Below, piece after piece: positions 4,919-5,375 of a DNA stretch of 5,375 nucleotides (the stretch's first letter is position 1; each line of letters opens with the position of its first letter). The notes beneath the pieces were generated by a model that saw only the letters and a list, made by a program, of their open reading frames with translations, had not been told where the DNA came from and ran no database searches. Source of the stretch: Betaproteobacteria bacterium. Its GTDB lineage: Bacteria; Pseudomonadota; Gammaproteobacteria; Burkholderiales; SG8-41. The translations under genes were made by a program, and so were the position numbers. The DNA is taken from positions 1 to 5,375 of the forward strand of contig JAKFUJ010000423.1 in the NCBI GenBank assembly GCA_021732805.1. The letters are read 5' to 3'.

Positions 4919-5375
4919 ATGATATCTACCGAAGTTCGCCAGTTATGTGATGAGGTCGCGCGTTTCGTGCGCGAGCAGGTTGAGCCGCGCTCGCGCGAGA
5001 TCGAGGAAAACGATGCGGTTCCCGAAGACCTGATTCAACTGGCACGTGAAGTCGGCTTGTTCGGGCTGACCATCCCCGAGGAATACGGCGGCAGCGGCCT
5101 TGACCTTGCCGGCAAGTGCGCGATCGAGGAAGTGATGGGGCAGACCAATTATGGTTTTGCCACGCTGATCGGCAATCACACCGGCATCAGCACCACCGGC
5201 ATCACCGCGCTCGGCAATGCCGCGCAGAAAAAGAAATTCCTGCCCAAAATGGCCAGCGGCGTATGGATCGGTGCGTTTGCGCTGACGGAGCCGCAGGCCG
5301 GTTCCGACCCGGCGGCGATGCGCACCACCGCGGTGAAAAAGGGCGACCGTTACGTGCTGAACGGCGAAAAAATCT
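4919..5375 (+). CDS. Acyl-CoA dehydrogenase, N-terminal 152 residues (runs off right edge)
   Basis: This is the start of a flavin (FAD) acyl-CoA dehydrogenase, which introduces the alpha-beta double bond into an acyl-CoA and passes electrons to ETF. The all-helical N-terminal domain runs to about residue 115 and includes GLFGLTIPEEYGGSGLDL (46-63), typical of the family. The family signature ALTEPQAGSDPAA (121-133) follows at the start of the beta-barrel domain, then the usual VLNGEKI (146-152). The catalytic glutamate and the C-terminal domain lie beyond the window, so the subtype and chain-length preference cannot be judged. The ATG at 4919-4921 has a weak GGGG Shine-Dalgarno sequence (4908-4911) 7 nt upstream; a TTG immediately before is an unlikely alternative. 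The gene has the same orientation as the acyl-CoA synthetase, 186 bp downstream across the repeat element. This fits activation followed by beta-oxidation of one acid, though a separate promoter cannot be excluded. Confidence 0.92.
   Translation, partial: MISTEVRQLCDEVARFVREQVEPRSREIEENDAVPEDLIQLAREVGLFGLTIPEEYGGSGLDLAGKCAIEEVMGQTNYGFATLIGNHTGISTTGITALGNAAQKKKFLPKMASGVWIGAFALTEPQAGSDPAAMRTTAVKKGDRYVLNGEKI

Noticed and set aside
4943..5179. 78-codon minus-strand open frame
   Set aside because: It is antisense to the acyl-CoA dehydrogenase, whose family motifs are unmistakable.

Overview
The window is GC-rich with strong G/C third-position codon bias. It suggests a free-living Proteobacterium, most likely a betaproteobacterium (Burkholderiales/Rhodocyclales type). 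The main reason is a Bug/TctC-family solute-binding protein, a family greatly expanded in that group, next to acyl-CoA catabolic genes. This placement is inference from gene content, not a database match.

Layout. (1) At 1-189 on the minus strand is the start of an unrecognised small soluble protein that runs off the left edge. (2) At 190-325 is an AT-rich gap. (3) At 326-2486 on the minus strand is a transport pair. A 12-helix MFS transporter of the fosmidomycin-resistance (Fsr) type is split by a one-base frameshift near 1967-1980. Its stop overlaps by 4 bp (ATGA) the start of a TctC/Bug-type solute-binding protein that has no signal peptide. (4) At 2487-2608 is a divergent promoter region, with an extended -10 facing left and a perfect TATAAT facing right. 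(5) At 2609-4732 on the plus strand is a fused (alpha-beta) ADP-forming acyl-CoA synthetase. (6) At 4733-4918 is a non-coding gap filled by a roughly 146-bp imperfect inverted-repeat element with 9-bp-period CAGGAT units in each arm. (7) From 4919 to the right edge is the N-terminal third of an acyl-CoA dehydrogenase.

Working model (inference). The region resembles a small organic-acid or fatty-acid-like catabolic locus. The MFS carrier, perhaps with the Bug-like protein, would bring in or sense a carboxylic acid. The ADP-forming synthetase would activate it to the CoA thioester, and the flavin-dependent dehydrogenase would start beta-oxidation. The substrate cannot be read from the sequence.

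The points most worth a second look are the MFS frameshift with its stop-restart TGATG, the leaderless Bug protein translationally coupled to an MFS carrier rather than to TctAB, and the structured repeat between the two catabolic genes. I see no convincing wholly new system.
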